Shown one piece after another: positions 1-8,408 of a DNA stretch of 64,000 nucleotides. The DNA is from an uncultured Croceitalea sp. (GTDB lineage Bacteria > Bacteroidota > Bacteroidia > Flavobacteriales > Flavobacteriaceae): assembly GCA_947494805.1 (NCBI GenBank), contig CANLWK010000003.1:248001-312000 (forward strand), given 5' to 3'. The notes beneath the pieces are model-generated. The model had not been told where the DNA came from. It ran no database searches and saw only the letters and a list, made by a program, of their open reading frames with translations. The number at the start of each line of letters is the position of its first letter. The stretch's first letter is position 1. The position numbers and the translations under genes were made by a program.

Positions 1-899
1 GCAAGTCCCAACATGAAAAAATTCAACATATTAGGGGTAATGTTCAATGCCCCTAAGGCCGGTAAATATTGCAATAAAAATGTACCCAAGATTACGATAC
101 CGAAAAGCGTGGCCAGAATCTTGGAATAATCCAAACGCTCAGCACCCACACCCTTTTCGTTTGTTTTTATCTTGAATCGATAGCGTTCAAGTTTAACGGT
201 ATGGTCGGTATTTTGCCTCCCAAGAAAAAAGGCCACAATGGAAATAACAACCACAACGGCCAAAAAAATCAACAAATTAGAAAGGCTAAAAACCGTTTCA
301 GCCGTTGAAATTAACTCAGGCAAAGCTTCGGTAACACTGGCTTCTGCAGTACCTTCCATTAGGCTTTTTAAGTGACCTACCTCAGACACCTTTATTGGTG
401 CAGAACCACTAATGCCACCATGCCAAACCATCAGACCACAATAACCACAGGCACCAATCAACGGATAGTTGATGTCAATGCCTTTATTTTGCGCATATTC
501 TCCAACTTTTCGAGCTAAAATCGCTCCAAAAATAAGACCTAGTCCCCAATTGAAAAAAGAAACCAACATAGTTGGCAAAACAACCAATACTGCCGCATTT
601 GAAGTATTGGTCACGTATTTTGTTATACTCAAAATAAGACGCTCCATGGGCCTGCTGAGTACCAGCACGTGACCGAGCACCAAAATTAGCATCATTTGAT
701 AGGCAAAAACGAGCAGGCCACTGTTCCACACTCCACTTTCCCAATGTTTAAGTATTGAAAATAGATGAGGGGTATCGCCTGGGTTTTCTGTGAACACAAG
801 CGCAAGCAAGACTGTCACCAACGTCAAGATTACCGCAATGGTAAAGGGAGACGGCAAAAACTTTCGAAATATGTTCTCGATGAACTTGGTTACTGACAT
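1..899 (-). CDS. atoE: Short-chain fatty acid transporter, AtoE family (3' end outside window)
   Basis: The start codon is at 899 and the reading frame runs off the left edge, so about 300 N-terminal residues are visible. They are strongly hydrophobic, with repeated membrane segments. The stretches FNWGLGLIFGAILARKV and CGLMVWHGGISGSAP match the conserved core of the AtoE (TIGR00366) permeases, which import short-chain fatty acids such as acetoacetate or butyrate across the inner membrane. The 157 bases upstream hold no gene. No fatty-acid CoA-transferase gene is visible beside it. The substrate is inferred from the family only. Confidence 0.85.
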   Translation of the reverse strand, partial: MSVTKFIENIFRKFLPSPFTIAVILTLVTVLLALVFTENPGDTPHLFSILKHWESGVWNSGLLVFAYQMMLILVLGHVLVLSRPMERLILSITKYVTNTSNAAVLVVLPTMLVSFFNWGLGLIFGAILARKVGEYAQNKGIDINYPLIGACGYCGLMVWHGGISGSAPIKVSEVGHLKSLMEGTAEASVTEALPELISTAETVFSLSNLLIFLAVVVVISIVAFFLGRQNTDHTVKLERYRFKIKTNEKGVGAERLDYSKILATLFGIVILGTFLLQYLPALGALNITPNMLNFFMLGL

Positions 900-1056
900 T
901 GTCTAAAAGTAAAGAAACCTATCGAAAATACATTTTAAGGCCTCATAACTATTTTGCCGTTGTTTCCAATTTTCAATACTACCTATTCCCTGAATACAAT
1001 TGCACGCTACAAGCCCGAGATAAGTTTAGGTCAACAGACCACTTTTAACATCAGCA

Positions 1057-1434
1057 TCAGAAAGGTAAATCGTCGTGCTCTTCTTCATTAACATCATCAG
1101 CTGGCTCAAATGCTTCCATTGGAGGTACCGGAGGCATACCTTCAGCTTGGTTTTCTTGCTGTAGATTTTCAATGCGCCACCCTTGAATAGAATTGAAATA
1201 TTTTGTCTCACCCTGCGGATTTACCCACTCACGGCCACGAAGGTTGATGCTGATCTTGACCATTTGGCCTTCACTATAACTGTTCAGCAAATCGCATTTA
1301 TCTTGTACAAATTCAACCAAAATATGCTGTGGGTATTGCTCTTCAGTGGTTACAACTACCTCACGTTTTCTAAAGCCGTTGTTGCCATAGGTTTTGGTCT
1401 CATCTATCATTTTGATTCTTCCCTGAACTTCCAT
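1057..1434 (-). CDS. DUF3127 protein with SSB-like acidic tail
   Basis: This is a 125-residue protein of the Bacteroidota family DUF3127. The first about 90 residues (MEVQGRIKMIDETKTYGNNG onward) look like a compact beta-rich OB-type domain. A Pro/Glu-rich linker follows, and the protein ends in EEHDDLPF. The DDLPF tip is the same as the end of the single-stranded DNA-binding protein encoded at 51879-52334 in this window. In SSB that tip is the docking site for DNA repair and replication partners. A role on single-stranded nucleic acid is therefore suggested but not shown. It stands alone, divergent from the histidine kinase at 1560. Confidence 0.8.
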   Translation of the reverse strand: MEVQGRIKMIDETKTYGNNGFRKREVVVTTEEQYPQHILVEFVQDKCDLLNSYSEGQMVKISINLRGREWVNPQGETKYFNSIQGWRIENLQQENQAEGMPPVPPMEAFEPADDVNEEEHDDLPF

Positions 1435-1559
1435 TGTTAATGCGTTTTATTTAAGCTTCAAAAATACATAAAATCAATAGGCCTCAAAAAGTTTAGTGAT
1501 TTGGGTTTTCAACAATTCGTCTCTTTTTGCGTTATCTTTAGATTGAAATAAGAATACTA

Positions 1560-2708
1560 ATGAAATTCAATCCTAAACAACGGACTTCGAATATCATTTT
1601 GCTGATTTCAGCTTTTGTTATTGTGAGCCTAATACTTTGGAACACCAATATTTTCTTTGAAAAATTCAAACAAGAAGAACGGCTTAAAATTCAGAACTGG
1701 GCCGCTGCCCAAGCAGAAATAGACAATTCACCGGTCGATGAAGAATTGGGTAACCTACCCGTGCAAATTTTACAGAACAACACGACCACCCCAATGATCT
1801 TATTGAATAAAGACGGTTCTTTAAAAACGCATAATATGCCCGAGGATGTCACCAACGACACCCTACTGCTTCAACGAAAAATTCGAAAATTTAAAAACGA
1901 GAACGACCCTATTTTGATGTCGTACAAAGGAGAAGAACTAGCAACTCTCTATTATGGCAATTCTGAGGTATTGAACAAGCTTAAATACTATCCTGTTGCG
2001 CTTTTACTTATTATTTTCTTGTTTGGGGCGGTTATCTTTTTCTTTTTTAAGACCAATAAAGCTTCAGAACAGAATAAACTTTGGGCAGGTATGGCCAAAG
2101 AGACGGCACACCAAATTGGCACGCCCTTGACCTCACTTTTGGGATGGAACGAAATTTTGAGATCAGAGAACATCAACCCTGAGATTACCAAAGAGATTGA
2201 AAAGGATATTGACCGTCTTCAGACCATTACCGAGCGTTTTTCCAAAGTCGGTTCCAAACCTGAGCTCGAAGTTCATGACATCGTTTCAGAGACCAAAAAG
2301 GCGTATCAATATTTAAAACGAAGGAGTTCAAAACTCATTCATTTTTCCTTCGATTCAGAAATTGAGTCCCTTCCGGTACAATTAAATCTACCTTTATACA
2401 ATTGGAGCATTGAAAACCTCGTTAAGAATGGTATAGATGCCATGAAAGGCAAAGGAAATATTTCGGTACAGCTAGAGAAAAATGGCAATACGGTCAATAT
2501 TCTTATTTCTGATACCGGTCATGGTATCCCAAAAGGGGATTACCAAACGATATTCAACCCAGGTGTGACCACAAAGAAAAGGGGCTGGGGATTAGGGCTG
2601 TCGCTCGTGAAGCGAATCATAGAAGAATACCATAAGGGCAAGATTAAAGTGCTCTCATCCAGTAAAGAGGGTACCATCATGCAGATTTCATTAAAAGCAG
2701 TGGTTTAG
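1560..2708 (+). CDS. Membrane sensor histidine kinase
   Basis: This is a 382-residue kinase. It has a membrane segment at about 11-29, a periplasmic domain of about 110 residues, and a second membrane segment at about 143-163. A short HisKA-like H box follows (AKETAHQIGTPLTSLLGW, phospho-acceptor H184), then a HATPase_c domain with N box (NLVKNGIDAM), DTGHGIP and a GWGLGLSL G2 box. No HAMP domain and no receiver is evident. No response regulator is adjacent, so it is an orphan kinase here. The next gene starts 3 bases after its stop and is probably cotranscribed. The signal sensed is unknown. Confidence 0.9.
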   Translation: MKFNPKQRTSNIILLISAFVIVSLILWNTNIFFEKFKQEERLKIQNWAAAQAEIDNSPVDEELGNLPVQILQNNTTTPMILLNKDGSLKTHNMPEDVTNDTLLLQRKIRKFKNENDPILMSYKGEELATLYYGNSEVLNKLKYYPVALLLIIFLFGAVIFFFFKTNKASEQNKLWAGMAKETAHQIGTPLTSLLGWNEILRSENINPEITKEIEKDIDRLQTITERFSKVGSKPELEVHDIVSETKKAYQYLKRRSSKLIHFSFDSEIESLPVQLNLPLYNWSIENLVKNGIDAMKGKGNISVQLEKNGNTVNILISDTGHGIPKGDYQTIFNPGVTTKKRGWGLGLSLVKRIIEEYHKGKIKVLSSSKEGTIMQISLKAVV

Positions 2709-2710
2709 TC

Positions 2711-3061
2711 ATGGCAAAGCAGAACATGGTTGTTATCAAAGAGGCAGATATTACGAATAACTGTCCCGAATGCTTCAACCAAGAACTCAAAATATCTTTT
2801 TATCAAAAGCATAAGTACAATCCATTTTATCATAGAACCACAAGTGAAGTGTCTTCTGAAATTAAGTGTAAAAAGTGCTTCTCCATCATTTATCCGGTGA
2901 ATTGGACATCTGATATTGAACGGGTTTTTGAATACTATAATAAATTGGTACAACCTGAAAAGACAACGGTTCGTTTTACGACCTTGTTCTACATCATATT
3001 ACTATTGATCTTAGGTCTCGTAGGCGGAGGGTTTTACCTCTACACCGAGGGTATTATTTAA
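2711..3061 (+). CDS. Small zinc-ribbon-like protein with C-terminal membrane anchor
   Basis: This 116-residue protein is of unknown function. Two cysteine pairs (CPEC near residue 18 and CKKC near 54) suggest a zinc ribbon. A single membrane helix lies at about 91-110 near the C-terminus, which predicts a cytoplasmic N-terminal domain anchored by its tail. It starts 3 bases downstream of the histidine kinase stop, so the pair is probably an operon and a functional link is possible. Its 3' end overlaps the convergent HIT gene by 8 bases. No named family is recognised. Confidence 0.7.
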   Translation: MAKQNMVVIKEADITNNCPECFNQELKISFYQKHKYNPFYHRTTSEVSSEIKCKKCFSIIYPVNWTSDIERVFEYYNKLVQPEKTTVRFTTLFYIILLLILGLVGGGFYLYTEGII

Positions 3062-3446
3062 GTTGTTCGCGAATCGCGGCCGCAGTTTCCTCAAATTCTT
3101 CTTTGGTCAGACTGACCTTATATTGAAAAGTGGCATTGGCCATGGTGGTCAAGGGTATCAAATGTACATGTACATGTGGCACCTCTAAGCCGATAACGGT
3201 CAAGCCCACACGCTTACAATCAATTGCGGCCTCAATGGCCTTACCCACTTTTCTACTGAAGGCCATTAAACCGGTATAGGTCGTTTCATCTAAATCTAAC
3301 AGTTTATCAACCTCCTTTTTCGGGATGCACAACGTATGCCCCTTTGCATTTGGATTAATGTCTAAAAATGCAAAGAAATCATCATCTTCGGCGATCTTAT
3401 AGCACGGAATCTCTCCGTCGATGATTTTGGTAAAAATACTGGACAT
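3054..3446 (-). CDS. HIT family hydrolase
   Basis: A histidine-triad nucleotide hydrolase of about 130 residues, HINT type. The catalytic motif HVHVHLIPL is present near the C-terminal third, and the N-terminal SSIFTKIIDGEIPCYKI is typical. Such proteins hydrolyse nucleoside phosphoramidates and similar nucleotides in the cytoplasm. I place the start at 3446 (MSSIFTK) rather than at the in-frame ATG 18 bases upstream, because MSSIF is the usual family start. It lies downstream of greA on the same strand, but a strong terminator separates them. Confidence 0.92.
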   Translation of the reverse strand: MSSIFTKIIDGEIPCYKIAEDDDFFAFLDINPNAKGHTLCIPKKEVDKLLDLDETTYTGLMAFSRKVGKAIEAAIDCKRVGLTVIGLEVPHVHVHLIPLTTMANATFQYKVSLTKEEFEETAAAIREQLK

Positions 3447-3462
3447 GAGCTTGGCTTTAAAC

Positions 3463-3492
3463 AAAAAATCCCGACCATTAGCGGTCAGGATT
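3463..3492 (-). terminator. Rho-independent terminator after greA
   Basis: A 10-bp stem with one mismatch (AATCCCGACC against GGTCAGGATT on the plus strand) and a 6-base loop is followed on the minus strand by a run of six T. It sits between the greA stop and the HIT start and should end greA transcripts. Confidence 0.75.
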
Positions 3493-3515
3493 AAATATAC
3501 TCTTTTTGTGGTTCA

Positions 3516-3992
3516 CTAAGAACGTGTGATTTCTAAAATATCAAACTTCATAGTACCATTGGGCACCACAATCTCTGCGGTATCGCCAACAGACTTTCCT
3601 AACAGGCCTTTGCCTATAGGCGAGCTAACCGATATTTTGCCAGCTTTTAAGTCTGCTTCACTTTCGGCAACCAAGGTATATTTCATTTCCATACCATTGG
3701 TTTGGTTCTTGAGTTTTACCGTGGACAAAACCAAAACTTTTGAGGTATCCAGTTGCGATTCGTCAATCAATCGGGCATTGGCCAAGGTTTCTTCCATTTT
3801 AGAGATTTTCATTTCCAGTAATCCTTGTGCTTCTTTGGCAGCATCATATTCGGCATTTTCAGAAAGGTCTCCTTTGTCCCTTGCTTCAGCAATGGCTTGC
3901 GAAGCCTTAGGACGCTCCACATCTCTCAAATGGTCCAATTCTTCCCGTAACTTTTTTAATCCTTCAGCGGTATAATAAGATACTTTACTCAT
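3516..3992 (-). CDS. greA: Transcription elongation factor GreA
   Basis: A 158-residue GreA. The N-terminal coiled coil begins MSKVSYYTAEGLKKLREELD and carries the conserved DLSENAEYDAAKEAQG hairpin. The C-terminal FKBP-like domain contains SPIGKGLLGKSVGD. It enters the secondary channel of RNA polymerase and stimulates transcript cleavage in backtracked complexes. The length and both domains are normal for the family. The gene has its own terminator. Confidence 0.97.
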   Translation of the reverse strand: MSKVSYYTAEGLKKLREELDHLRDVERPKASQAIAEARDKGDLSENAEYDAAKEAQGLLEMKISKMEETLANARLIDESQLDTSKVLVLSTVKLKNQTNGMEMKYTLVAESEADLKAGKISVSSPIGKGLLGKSVGDTAEIVVPNGTMKFDILEITRS

Positions 3993-4161
3993 ATCATTTA
4001 CGTTTTATAGAATAAGACTTTGAAGAAAATGCATATTTTCCCAAAGTCATTAGCGTATTTTAATGGAAAAATCCTCTGCTAAACTTCTTACAATAGTTTT
4101 TAGCGAGGATTTAACGCAAATATATGCATTTTTTAATGATTTTTACAGGAAATTCCCACTT

Positions 4162-4599
4162 ATGAAGCTTCGCTTATCATTGATTTTCTTGCTGTTATCT
4201 CTTGCTTGCGACAATGATCCTACCAACAGAAATCCGTTTTTACAAGAAGTGGGTTTTCGGTTTGACCTTAACCTGAACTTACCACTGTACAGCAACCTCA
4301 ACAACATTGGAAACCCGGTTTATGTTGACAACGCTGCCGTGGGCACCCGTGGTGCTTTTGTCATGAAGACCGGTTTGGACACTTTTTTGGCCTTTGAGGC
4401 CAGTTGTCCCAATCATGCCCCGAACAACTGTTCTACAATGACCATCGATGGACAAAATGTACAATGCGCCTGTGAAGATTTTACCTATAGCCTTTTTACA
4501 GGGCAGTTGTTCGATAGACCTGAAGACGGTAACCGCTACTACGACCTTCTTTTCTACAGGGCTACACTTAGTGGCAATTCGGTGATTATTTCAAATTAA
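4162..4599 (+). CDS. Predicted lipoprotein of unknown function
   Basis: A secreted protein of about 145 residues. A lipoprotein signal is visible (MKLRLSLIFLLLSLACDND, lipobox LSLAC). I use the ATG at 4162 because the longer in-frame start at 4063 would bury this signal peptide. The mature part has a cysteine cluster (SCPNHAPNNC, then CACEDFTYSLFTGQ) that recalls a Rieske-like module but lacks the exact CxH/CxxH spacing, so no iron-sulfur assignment is made. It is divergent from greA. Function unknown. Confidence 0.7.
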   Translation: MKLRLSLIFLLLSLACDNDPTNRNPFLQEVGFRFDLNLNLPLYSNLNNIGNPVYVDNAAVGTRGAFVMKTGLDTFLAFEASCPNHAPNNCSTMTIDGQNVQCACEDFTYSLFTGQLFDRPEDGNRYYDLLFYRATLSGNSVIISN

Positions 4600-4758
4600 A
4601 AAGTGCTATAAAAGAGATTACTTCAGATTGGCTTCCCTCCACCTGACTTGCTGATAGCCAGGCAAATCACAAACTAGTCTGTGACACTCAAAGCAACAAC
4701 CTTTTGTGGAATAGCCCATCCCAGGGACAAAGCGAAAAGCAACAATGCAAATACCGTA

Positions 4759-5742
4759 CTAAACCTGCCCTAAAATCTTATCCATAACCCAGCTTGTATG
4801 CAATCCTGTAACACCTCTTGATGGATGTATTTGTTCACCTGACAAATGCTTTTTCATATTGGCCACATGGTATTGATGCAAGTGCTGAGGGTGCTCAATA
4901 AACAATGTTTCTTCTTTAGATTCAGAAATCAATGCAATAGGTGCCTCGTCTAAGACCGAAAAGCGGATCTCACCTTTTGAACCATAGATTTCAACCTTAT
5001 CAATAGGGCGATGCGCCCCAAAAATCCAGCTTCCCGACCCCATAACCCCTGATTTATGGATCCAACTACCAGTGATTGCATCAAGGGCCGAATACAGCCC
5101 TTGCTGATTAGCGGCAAATCCGGAGACATGCTGAATGTCACCCAACAAAAATGTAAAAAGGTCCAACCCATGGCTTGCCAAGTCATCAAAATAACCTGCG
5201 GGTGCTATTTTACAATCTGTACGCCAGTTGTAATCACTACTTTTATCCAAAGGACTCGGATTTCTAGTTTTAAGCCATCGTAGGTGACGAACCGCTCCAA
5301 TATGTCCCTGATCCAACCATTCTTTAACCTTTAAAAATCTGGGCAATGAACGCCGGTAGTAGGCTACGAAGAGCGGTACTTTTTTTTGCTCAAATACATT
5401 GTAAATCTCTAAGCTATCAGCATATGTGGGTGCCATCGGTTTTTCTATACAGCACGGTTTCCCCGCATCGGCCACCTTTAACCCATAAAATTTGTGGGTA
5501 TCTGGTGGGGTTGCTATATAAATCGCATCAATCTGCGGATTATTTATAATATCATCAGCATTATCCGTAAAAAAAGGGACATTATGCCTTTGCGCATAGT
5601 CTTCTGCTTTAGCAATATTGCGTCGCATCACCCCAAAGAGTTCAAATCCATCGGTCAGGTGATAGGCGGGTCCGCTCTTTACTTCAGTCACATTACCACA
5701 ACCTATAATACCCCAACGCCATTTTTTAGATTCATTTATCAT
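4759..5742 (-). CDS. Gfo/Idh/MocA family NAD(P)-dependent oxidoreductase
   Basis: A dehydrogenase of about 327 residues. The N-terminal Rossmann fold carries GIIGCGNV. The family catalytic motif EKPMA includes the conserved lysine, and the C-terminal alpha/beta domain has the usual GYFDDLASHGLD. Members oxidise or reduce sugars and related polyols. The start is placed at 5742 (MINESKKWRWG), 18 bases inside the longest frame. It lies about 50 bases downstream of a small ORF and the TPP-riboswitch-controlled TonB receptor on the same strand, so it may belong to a thiamine-regulated transcript. Its substrate is unknown. Confidence 0.9.
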   Translation of the reverse strand: MINESKKWRWGIIGCGNVTEVKSGPAYHLTDGFELFGVMRRNIAKAEDYAQRHNVPFFTDNADDIINNPQIDAIYIATPPDTHKFYGLKVADAGKPCCIEKPMAPTYADSLEIYNVFEQKKVPLFVAYYRRSLPRFLKVKEWLDQGHIGAVRHLRWLKTRNPSPLDKSSDYNWRTDCKIAPAGYFDDLASHGLDLFTFLLGDIQHVSGFAANQQGLYSALDAITGSWIHKSGVMGSGSWIFGAHRPIDKVEIYGSKGEIRFSVLDEAPIALISESKEETLFIEHPQHLHQYHVANMKKHLSGEQIHPSRGVTGLHTSWVMDKILGQV

Positions 5743-5794
5743 AGACCCTAAGTTCAGCATTTCTACAAAAAAAATGCTTCGGTCTTGAAAAAAT

Positions 5795-5893
5795 TTATAA
5801 GAGCCCCTCCATTATAAAATCAGCACAGTCCAAATGCTTTGTTTCTAGGTACATTTGATACAACCAGTCCAGAAAGCCTTCGATATTTTTCAT
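5795..5893 (-). CDS. Small ORF (32 aa) between the TonB receptor and the oxidoreductase
   Basis: An ATG at 5893 opens a 32-codon frame (MKNIEGFLDWLYQMYLETKH, ending DFIMEGLL) that stops at 5795. The start lies only 3 bases beyond the stop of the TonB receptor, and the frame fills most of the gap before the Gfo/Idh gene. The peptide is amphipathic and helical in composition with one cysteine. Translational coupling to the receptor is plausible. It may equally be chance. I do not recognise a family. Confidence 0.4.
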   Translation of the reverse strand: MKNIEGFLDWLYQMYLETKHLDCADFIMEGLL

Positions 5894-5896
5894 TCT

Positions 5897-8074
5897 TTAG
5901 AAATTAACAGTTGCACCCAACAAAAAGTTGATTCCGGCCTGAGGATAGAAGCCTGCGCCCTCAAAAGTGGTCACAGCCCCTGAGGCATCGGTGTCATCGA
6001 ACGTAAAGAAATACCCGTTTGATTCAAACTTGGCATCGAATATATTGTTGACCAAACCAGAAAATACAATGCTATCTAAAAACCCATTACATTTTAGCTC
6101 ATACTGTACATTAAAGTCGGTCTGCGAATAAGCGTCCAACACTGAAGCATCAGCATCAATATTGCCCATATACTGTTTGCCAACATACTTTGATAAGAGT
6201 ATCATCTGCATTTCGCTAACTGGTGAGTAGGTAACTATGTTCCCTGCTATTATCTGGGGAGAATACGCGATATTGGTATTGCCCAAATCTTGCAGCACCC
6301 CATCACGTTGAAAAACAAAGTCTTGATTTTTATTGGAGCTTAAAGCAATGTTCGGAGCGACACTAAACTTGTCGCCCAATCTGATGTTCGCATCTACTTC
6401 TAATCCCAAACGATAGCTATCCCCGACATTGGCACGCAGTGGTGCCCCCACGTCATTGAGTTCACCGGTAAGCACCAATTGGTCTTTATACTTCATATAA
6501 TACACATTCGTATTCACCTGTATATCTGAAGAAACATAGCGCCATCCCAGCTCAAAGTCGTTCAAACGTTCGGGTTTGGGATTGCCATTTTCATAATCGT
6601 TTCTATTGGGCTCGCGATTGGCCACCGCGTGCGAAAAGTAGAAATTGTTGTTGCGGTTCAAATCAAAAATCACTCCTGCCTTAGGGTTGAAAAAATTAAA
6701 AGTGTCATCAACCAGCCCCGTTTCTTCACCATTGGCCTCATAGCCCACACGTCGGTACTGCACATCACCGTACAATGACCATTTCTGGTCAATTTTATAG
6801 TTCGCCTTGGTATATATGTTCAAATCGGTTTTTGTTGAATTGTCATCATAATACCGGTCTCGGTACTCACTGTTACTGGCAAAACGCGCCCAAATGACCT
6901 CTCCAAAGTGGTCGCCTTTGTAAATATTCCATCCTCCGCCCAAAATAAGGTCAAGTTTATCTTTTTTGTAATTGGCAGAAAATACCGTGCCGTAGAAATC
7001 ATTGTCCAACCAACGGCGACGAATTAAATCTGTCGTATTGACTAATTCTCCATCAACGGTCAACGGTTCAAAACCATAGGTTTCAAAATCATCGTCTTCA
7101 CGAAACTGCTCAAAGAAGCCTCGGCCACGTGTATAGTGCAAGGCAATATTTGAACTCCAGAAATCGGACAATTGCTCATTCCAAAGTAATTGAAAATGGT
7201 CTTGTTTGTAATTGTCCACTTCATTATCATAGAACTGGGTATTACCGTTCTCATCGGTGTAAATACCCGATGGATTAAAGGTTCTATCATTGCGCAAGGT
7301 TTCTCTATCTATACCGTACCAAGCTTGGTAGGTAATTTCATGGCCCCCAAAGAGCAATGCTTTAATCAAGGTATTGTCATCTTTGTAGGCTCCCTGTAAA
7401 AAGTATGACTCTAGATCGGCCCTAGCCCTATCGATGTAACCGTCTGACTTTATTCGAGACAACCTACCGGAAACCTCTACGTGTTCGTTCATAAGACCCG
7501 TACTAAATTTGACATTGTTTCTTAGTGTATTGAAACTTCCAAACGATGAAGAAATCTGTGCGTAGGCATCTTCTGAAAACCCATCGGTCAACAAATTTAA
7601 ACTGGCGCCAAAAGCTCCTGCTCCATTGGTCGAGGTGCCCACACCGCGTTGCAATTGCAAACTTTCGGTCGATGCGGCAAAGTCGGGCATATTAACCCAA
7701 AAGGTGCCTTGTGACTCTGCATCGTTGTATGGAATTCCATTGATGGTAACGTTCACTCTAGTGGCATCACTGCCCCTTACCCGAATTCCGGTATAGCCCA
7801 CACCGGCACCTGCATCTGAGGTGGTTACCACGGCGGGCAAAAAATTCATTAAAATCGGAATATCCTGCCCTAAATTTCTAGGTTTGATGTCCTCTTTTGT
7901 TAGATTAGAAAAGGTGACAGGTGATTCTTTTGTCACCCGCACGGCAGACACAAAAACTTCATCAAGTACGACTTTCTTCCCCTCTAGGGTGTCTACTTGT
8001 TGGTTTTGTGCACTAAGTTGTTGTGATAGGCCAAAAAAGGCCAACATGGTAAAAGTTGAATAAAGCAGTTTCAT
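5897..8074 (-). CDS. TonB-dependent receptor under TPP control, probable thiamine outer-membrane transporter
   Basis: A 725-residue receptor. It has a signal peptide (about 1-22, ending QLSAQ), then a short TonB-box region and a plug domain (DVxxLMNFLPAVVTT, GIRVRGSDATRVNVTINGIP, GAGAFGASLNL). The rest is a 22-strand barrel that ends in a terminal Phe (GATVNF). It lacks the CarboxypepD_reg N-terminal domain seen in the other two receptors of this window. A TPP riboswitch in the leader makes thiamine, its phosphate or a precursor the likely cargo, like the omr1 receptors described in Bacteroidota. A small ORF and a Gfo/Idh gene follow on the same strand. Confidence 0.93.
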   Translation of the reverse strand: MKLLYSTFTMLAFFGLSQQLSAQNQQVDTLEGKKVVLDEVFVSAVRVTKESPVTFSNLTKEDIKPRNLGQDIPILMNFLPAVVTTSDAGAGVGYTGIRVRGSDATRVNVTINGIPYNDAESQGTFWVNMPDFAASTESLQLQRGVGTSTNGAGAFGASLNLLTDGFSEDAYAQISSSFGSFNTLRNNVKFSTGLMNEHVEVSGRLSRIKSDGYIDRARADLESYFLQGAYKDDNTLIKALLFGGHEITYQAWYGIDRETLRNDRTFNPSGIYTDENGNTQFYDNEVDNYKQDHFQLLWNEQLSDFWSSNIALHYTRGRGFFEQFREDDDFETYGFEPLTVDGELVNTTDLIRRRWLDNDFYGTVFSANYKKDKLDLILGGGWNIYKGDHFGEVIWARFASNSEYRDRYYDDNSTKTDLNIYTKANYKIDQKWSLYGDVQYRRVGYEANGEETGLVDDTFNFFNPKAGVIFDLNRNNNFYFSHAVANREPNRNDYENGNPKPERLNDFELGWRYVSSDIQVNTNVYYMKYKDQLVLTGELNDVGAPLRANVGDSYRLGLEVDANIRLGDKFSVAPNIALSSNKNQDFVFQRDGVLQDLGNTNIAYSPQIIAGNIVTYSPVSEMQMILLSKYVGKQYMGNIDADASVLDAYSQTDFNVQYELKCNGFLDSIVFSGLVNNIFDAKFESNGYFFTFDDTDASGAVTTFEGAGFYPQAGINFLLGATVNF

Positions 8075-8184
8075 CCGTAAATAGTTTTACGAATAAAAGG
8101 GGTCATTATTCTAGATTCAAAATTGATTTTTGTTTGAACGTCCCAATTTGAAGTATGCCAACACATCTGCTCGCCCCTTCGTTT

Positions 8185-8205
8185 AAAATGCTTTTTGGGC
8201 ATTTT
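8185..8205 (-). promoter_or_regulatory. Hairpin downstream of the TPP aptamer, probable expression platform
   Basis: A 7-bp perfect stem (AAAATGC / GCATTTT) with a 7-base loop lies 5 to 6 bases beyond the riboswitch core on the minus strand. It could act as the switch terminator or as part of the leader fold. No long T run follows beyond the stem's own four T, so whether control is transcriptional or translational is unclear. Confidence 0.45.
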
Positions 8206-8210
8206 CTTTA

Positions 8211-8307
8211 CGTTCGGTCCCTTGGCGGCATTACCCGCCCAGGTTCATTGGGTATAATCTCAGCTTCATCGAGAACTATGTCAAAGATTCAGCACCCCTT
8301 TGAGATG
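8211..8307 (-). promoter_or_regulatory. TPP (thiamine pyrophosphate) riboswitch, THI element
   Basis: On the minus strand the sequence has, in order, the conserved aptamer blocks AGGGGTGCT, GCTGAGA, TATACCC, GAACCTG, GGTAATGCC and AAGGGA with normal spacing. These are the signature pieces of the THI element, which binds thiamine pyrophosphate and lowers expression of the downstream gene. The gene downstream is the TonB receptor starting at 8074, about 135 bases further. Exact ends of the P1 stem are approximate. Confidence 0.96.
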
Positions 8308-8310
8308 CAG

Positions 8311-8318
8311 CAAAAGTA
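8311..8318 (-). promoter_or_regulatory. Bacteroidota -7 promoter box for the TPP-riboswitch transcript
   Basis: The minus strand reads TACTTTTG, an exact TAnnTTTG match. It would place the transcription start within a few bases of the aptamer 5' end. No convincing -33 box was found. Confidence 0.5.
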
Positions 8319-8408
8319 ATTTGCCTTTTCGATTTTTCATAATAAAGTTGGTATTAATTAACTTTTATTGACAACCATGGCACCCCTCATCATACGTATA
8401 TCTTTTAG

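Noticed and set aside
3526-3975. Long open frame antisense to greA
   Set aside because: It is the shadow of a well conserved gene and contains no recognisable domain.
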